This document shows, one piece after another, positions 4,048 to 5,902 of a stretch of DNA of 5,902 nucleotides (positions are counted from its first letter, which is position 1; each line of letters opens with the position of its first letter). The notes beneath the pieces were generated by a model. The model did no database searches and was not told the origin of the DNA. It was given only the letters and a program-made list of their open reading frames with translations. The position numbers and the translations under genes were made by a program. Origin of the DNA: Thermoleophilia bacterium (GTDB taxonomy: Bacteria; Actinomycetota; Thermoleophilia; Gaiellales; SKUG01); contig JAOPYS010000392.1 in NCBI GenBank assembly GCA_025964465.1, positions 1 through 5,902 of the forward strand, in the 5' to 3' direction.

Positions 4048-5685
4048 ATGGACATGACGGTTTCGGTCGGAGCGCGCCAGCGCACGGATGCGAGCATCGG
4101 CGAGGTCGCGCTCGCGACGGGCGTTGTGGCGGCGATCAGGTCCTTCGGGCCGACGTCGATCCCGCGCACGCGCACCGGCATCGCCACGATCGGCACTGCC
4201 TCGTTCGCGCTCGGCGCAGTCGCCGGGGTCGCCGGCGAGGGCGCCGCCCGACTGCTGGACGGCACGACAGGCCTCGACCGCCAGCAGTCACACGTCCTCA
4301 TCGGCGCGGCGGGCCTCGCGACGGCGCTGTTCGCACACCGCTTCTCGGGAACCGGTGCCGTCGCCACGGCCACGGTCGGATCGGTGCTCGCGGCGACGGG
4401 CACGGTCGGCGCGGTGCTCGACATGGCCCACGGCCCGCTCGACGACGACGGCGACGGGCACATCCTCCCCTCCGTCCCGACGTGGGCGAAGGTCGGCATC
4501 GGCGGCGTGGTGGTCGGCGCGCTCGCGCTCAAGTTCGGCAAGCAGGCCATGACCGCGGCGCGCAACGCCAAGAACCTCGCCGGGTCGGCGGCCGAGGTGG
4601 ACAAGGCAGGAGCCGCACTCGGCGAGCTCATCCCGCGCTCCGAGCTGACGGTCGGACCGAAGCTGTTCCTCGGCGCGCGGATCAAGGACGGGTTCGGTGA
4701 GGTCGCCAAGCGCGTGGTGATGCCGCACGAGATCAAGTCCGCCGCGGCGCGCACCGCCCTCGGCCTGCCCGCGACCGGCGCGCTCACCTCCGAGCAGCGG
4801 GCCGCCGTGGCGATCCGATCGATGGCGCAGCAGGGCGCCTACGACGTGGACGCCGCCGGCAAGGCCATGGTCGACCTGCACCTGCTCGGCTCCCCCACCG
4901 GCACGGGCGGGCTCAACGTGGCGCCCGTGATGACGGCCGAGCAGCTCGTGCGCACCGCGACCTACGACGCGCAGTACGGGGCCAAGCCGTCCATCCAGAG
5001 CCTGGGCAAGGTCGACGCGGCGATCGACGACTTCATGGCGATGGCGAAGGCGCACAAGGCGCGCATCGGGCAGCTGCCGGAAGCCGCGCGGTCGCCGTCG
5101 GTGGGCATCGCCACCAGCCTCGGCGGGCTGCAGTTCGACCGGCTCATCGAGCGTGAGGGCGTCGGCGTGCTCGACCAGCTCGGGCTGCAGAAGGTGGTGA
5201 CGCTCGGCGCGCCGGTGGGCCTGTCCAAGCTCGATCCCGCGACCCTGCCGGAGGGCTTCCACATCCGCGCCACGTTCGACGAATTCGCCAAGCTGTCGGA
5301 CGACGCCGTGGCCAAGGCGCGCTTCATCGAGCTGCGCAACGGTGACGACCCGGTGCCGATGCTCAAGCTGAGCATGCTGTGGAAGCGGCCGGAGTGGTTC
5401 CCGGGCACGCGGCCGTTCACTCCGGTGGAATCGTTCGCGCAGCACGGCGTCGACATCACGACGGCCATCGCGCGTGGCACGGGTGCGACCATCGGAAAGG
5501 ACGGACACGAGTACCGGTCCGTCGTCTCCAACCAGGCATTCGCCCGTGCGATCGGGCTCGGTCGCTTCGGCGACGAGGCTGTCCACACCGCGGCGACCCG
5601 GGCGCAGGACACGGCACTTTCGGAGGCCAAGCGCGTGCGCGAGATGCTGACCGGCGCGGCCAAGGCCGCTCCCAAGCCCACCTGA
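4048..5685 (+). CDS. Membrane-anchored alpha/beta-hydrolase, Abhydrolase_9 type
   Basis: This 545-residue protein (numbered from ATG 4048; 4054 and GTG 4015 are alternatives) has a membrane N-terminal half and a serine-hydrolase C-terminal half, the Abhydrolase_9_N plus Abhydrolase_9 arrangement. SFGPTSIPR at 32-40 matches the conserved opening of the N-terminal domain. It is followed by hydrophobic spans near 44-69, 81-97, 103-125 and 148-162. The catalytic half shows SPTGTG at 282-287, a QYG...PS segment near 309-315, a nucleophile elbow ATSLG at 355-359 (Ser357), NGDDPVP at 431-437 (Asp433/434 as acid), a Trp/Pro-rich stretch WKRPEWFPG at 445-453, and GKDGHEY at 483-489 (His487). The Ser-Asp-His order fits the fold. 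The elbow has Ala where the family usually has Gly. The loop DDDGDGHI at 132-139 looks like the start of an EF-hand. The family is known from mycobacterial membrane proteins such as Rv1069c, but its substrate is not established; a lipid or ester is plausible. The catalytic domain's side of the membrane is not evident. Confidence 0.9.
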   Translation: MDMTVSVGARQRTDASIGEVALATGVVAAIRSFGPTSIPRTRTGIATIGTASFALGAVAGVAGEGAARLLDGTTGLDRQQSHVLIGAAGLATALFAHRFSGTGAVATATVGSVLAATGTVGAVLDMAHGPLDDDGDGHILPSVPTWAKVGIGGVVVGALALKFGKQAMTAARNAKNLAGSAAEVDKAGAALGELIPRSELTVGPKLFLGARIKDGFGEVAKRVVMPHEIKSAAARTALGLPATGALTSEQRAAVAIRSMAQQGAYDVDAAGKAMVDLHLLGSPTGTGGLNVAPVMTAEQLVRTATYDAQYGAKPSIQSLGKVDAAIDDFMAMAKAHKARIGQLPEAARSPSVGIATSLGGLQFDRLIEREGVGVLDQLGLQKVVTLGAPVGLSKLDPATLPEGFHIRATFDEFAKLSDDAVAKARFIELRNGDDPVPMLKLSMLWKRPEWFPGTRPFTPVESFAQHGVDITTAIARGTGATIGKDGHEYRSVVSNQAFARAIGLGRFGDEAVHTAATRAQDTALSEAKRVREMLTGAAKAAPKPT

Positions 5686-5710
5686 TTGCTCCGCGTGTGC
5701 GGAGGGTCAG
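5682..5710. terminator. Hairpin spanning both convergent stop codons
   Basis: CTCCGC (5689-5694) pairs with GCGGAG (5699-5704) around a GTGT loop. An outer helix CTGA (5682-5685) with TCAG (5707-5710) closes it across a small internal loop. The two convergent genes end only 21 bases apart, and their stop codons (TGA at 5683-5685, and TGA on the minus strand at 5707-5709) lie in the outer helix. A bidirectional terminator is the natural reading, but neither side has a T-run. Confidence 0.45.
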
Positions 5711-5902
5711 ATCTCCGGTGACATGGCGGCGACACCCAGCTGCTTGCGCTCGCGCTCGCCGAGCACGAGCGAATCGCCGTACGCCTGCAGGCTCGTGACC
5801 GGCAGCTCGCCGACGAGGCCGGCGGCGATGGTCGCCCGCAGCGCGGACGCGAGCAGGCGCGTGGTGCGGGTCGTCTCCGGGCCGGGCGGGGTGCCGTCGC
5901 GG
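5707..5902 (-). CDS. C-terminal end of an unidentified protein, cut by the window edge
   Basis: Only the last 64 residues and the TGA stop are inside the window; the gene starts beyond the right edge. The visible part begins RDGTPPGPET and continues with an Ala-rich helical stretch (LLASALRATIAAGLVGEL), then TSLQAYGDSLVLGERER, and ends LGVAAMSPEI. Of the 64 codons, all but three end in G or C, which strongly supports coding in this frame. I recognise no family. There are no Cys and no clear membrane span in the visible part. It converges on the hydrolase gene with 21 bases between the stops, so it is a separate transcription unit. Confidence 0.75.
   Translation of the reverse strand, partial: RDGTPPGPETTRTTRLLASALRATIAAGLVGELPVTSLQAYGDSLVLGERERKQLGVAAMSPEI

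Noticed and set aside
4288..5586. 432-residue minus-strand open frame opposite the hydrolase gene
   Set aside because: Its composition is compositionally biased and motif-free, and the plus-strand frame carries PTGTG, the Ser elbow and the catalytic Asp and His in family order.
1..5902. tRNA, rRNA, CRISPR array, insertion sequence or attachment site
   Set aside because: No cloverleaf, conserved rRNA stretch, regularly spaced repeat, transposase motif or long terminal inverted repeat was seen on reading both strands.

Overview
The window comes from a very GC-rich genome. Its coding frames use G or C at almost every third codon position. The paired ArsA/Get3-type ATPases resemble Mycobacterium tuberculosis Rv3679-Rv3680, there is a membrane alpha/beta-hydrolase of the Abhydrolase_9 type, and a TAnnnT -10 box sits a few bases before an ATG. 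Together these suggest a high-GC member of the Actinomycetota. A Thermoleophilia/Solirubrobacterales-like lineage is possible, but that is a guess from style and not a demonstrated placement. No RNA gene, insertion sequence, CRISPR array or integration site was seen.

Layout from left to right. Positions 1-146 are apparently non-coding and hold three perfect inverted repeats. Positions 147-1139 (minus) encode a 330-residue kinase-fold protein with intact catalytic-loop and metal-binding motifs, an Arg where the ATP-binding Lys is expected, and a hydrophobic Ala/Gly-rich C-terminal tail. A 126-base divergent spacer follows. Positions 1266-1688 (plus) encode an unrecognised 140-residue helical protein with a perfect Shine-Dalgarno. 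Positions 1747-2802 and 2799-3944 (plus) form an overlapping two-gene operon of ArsA/Get3-family ATPases, probably transcribed as a leaderless message. After a 103-base gap, positions 4048-5685 (plus) encode a membrane-anchored serine hydrolase. At the right edge, positions 5707-5902 (minus) are the C-terminal end of an unidentified gene that converges on the hydrolase. A hairpin covers both stop codons.

How the genes may work together. The two ATPases very likely act as one complex, as reported for the mycobacterial pair (BagA/BagB). Get3 proteins in eukaryotes deliver tail-anchored membrane proteins. It is therefore notable that the neighbouring kinase-like protein has what looks like a C-terminal membrane anchor and that the next gene encodes a polytopic membrane enzyme. 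A functional link among the kinase, the ATPase pair and the hydrolase is inference from proximity only; no part of the sequence proves it.
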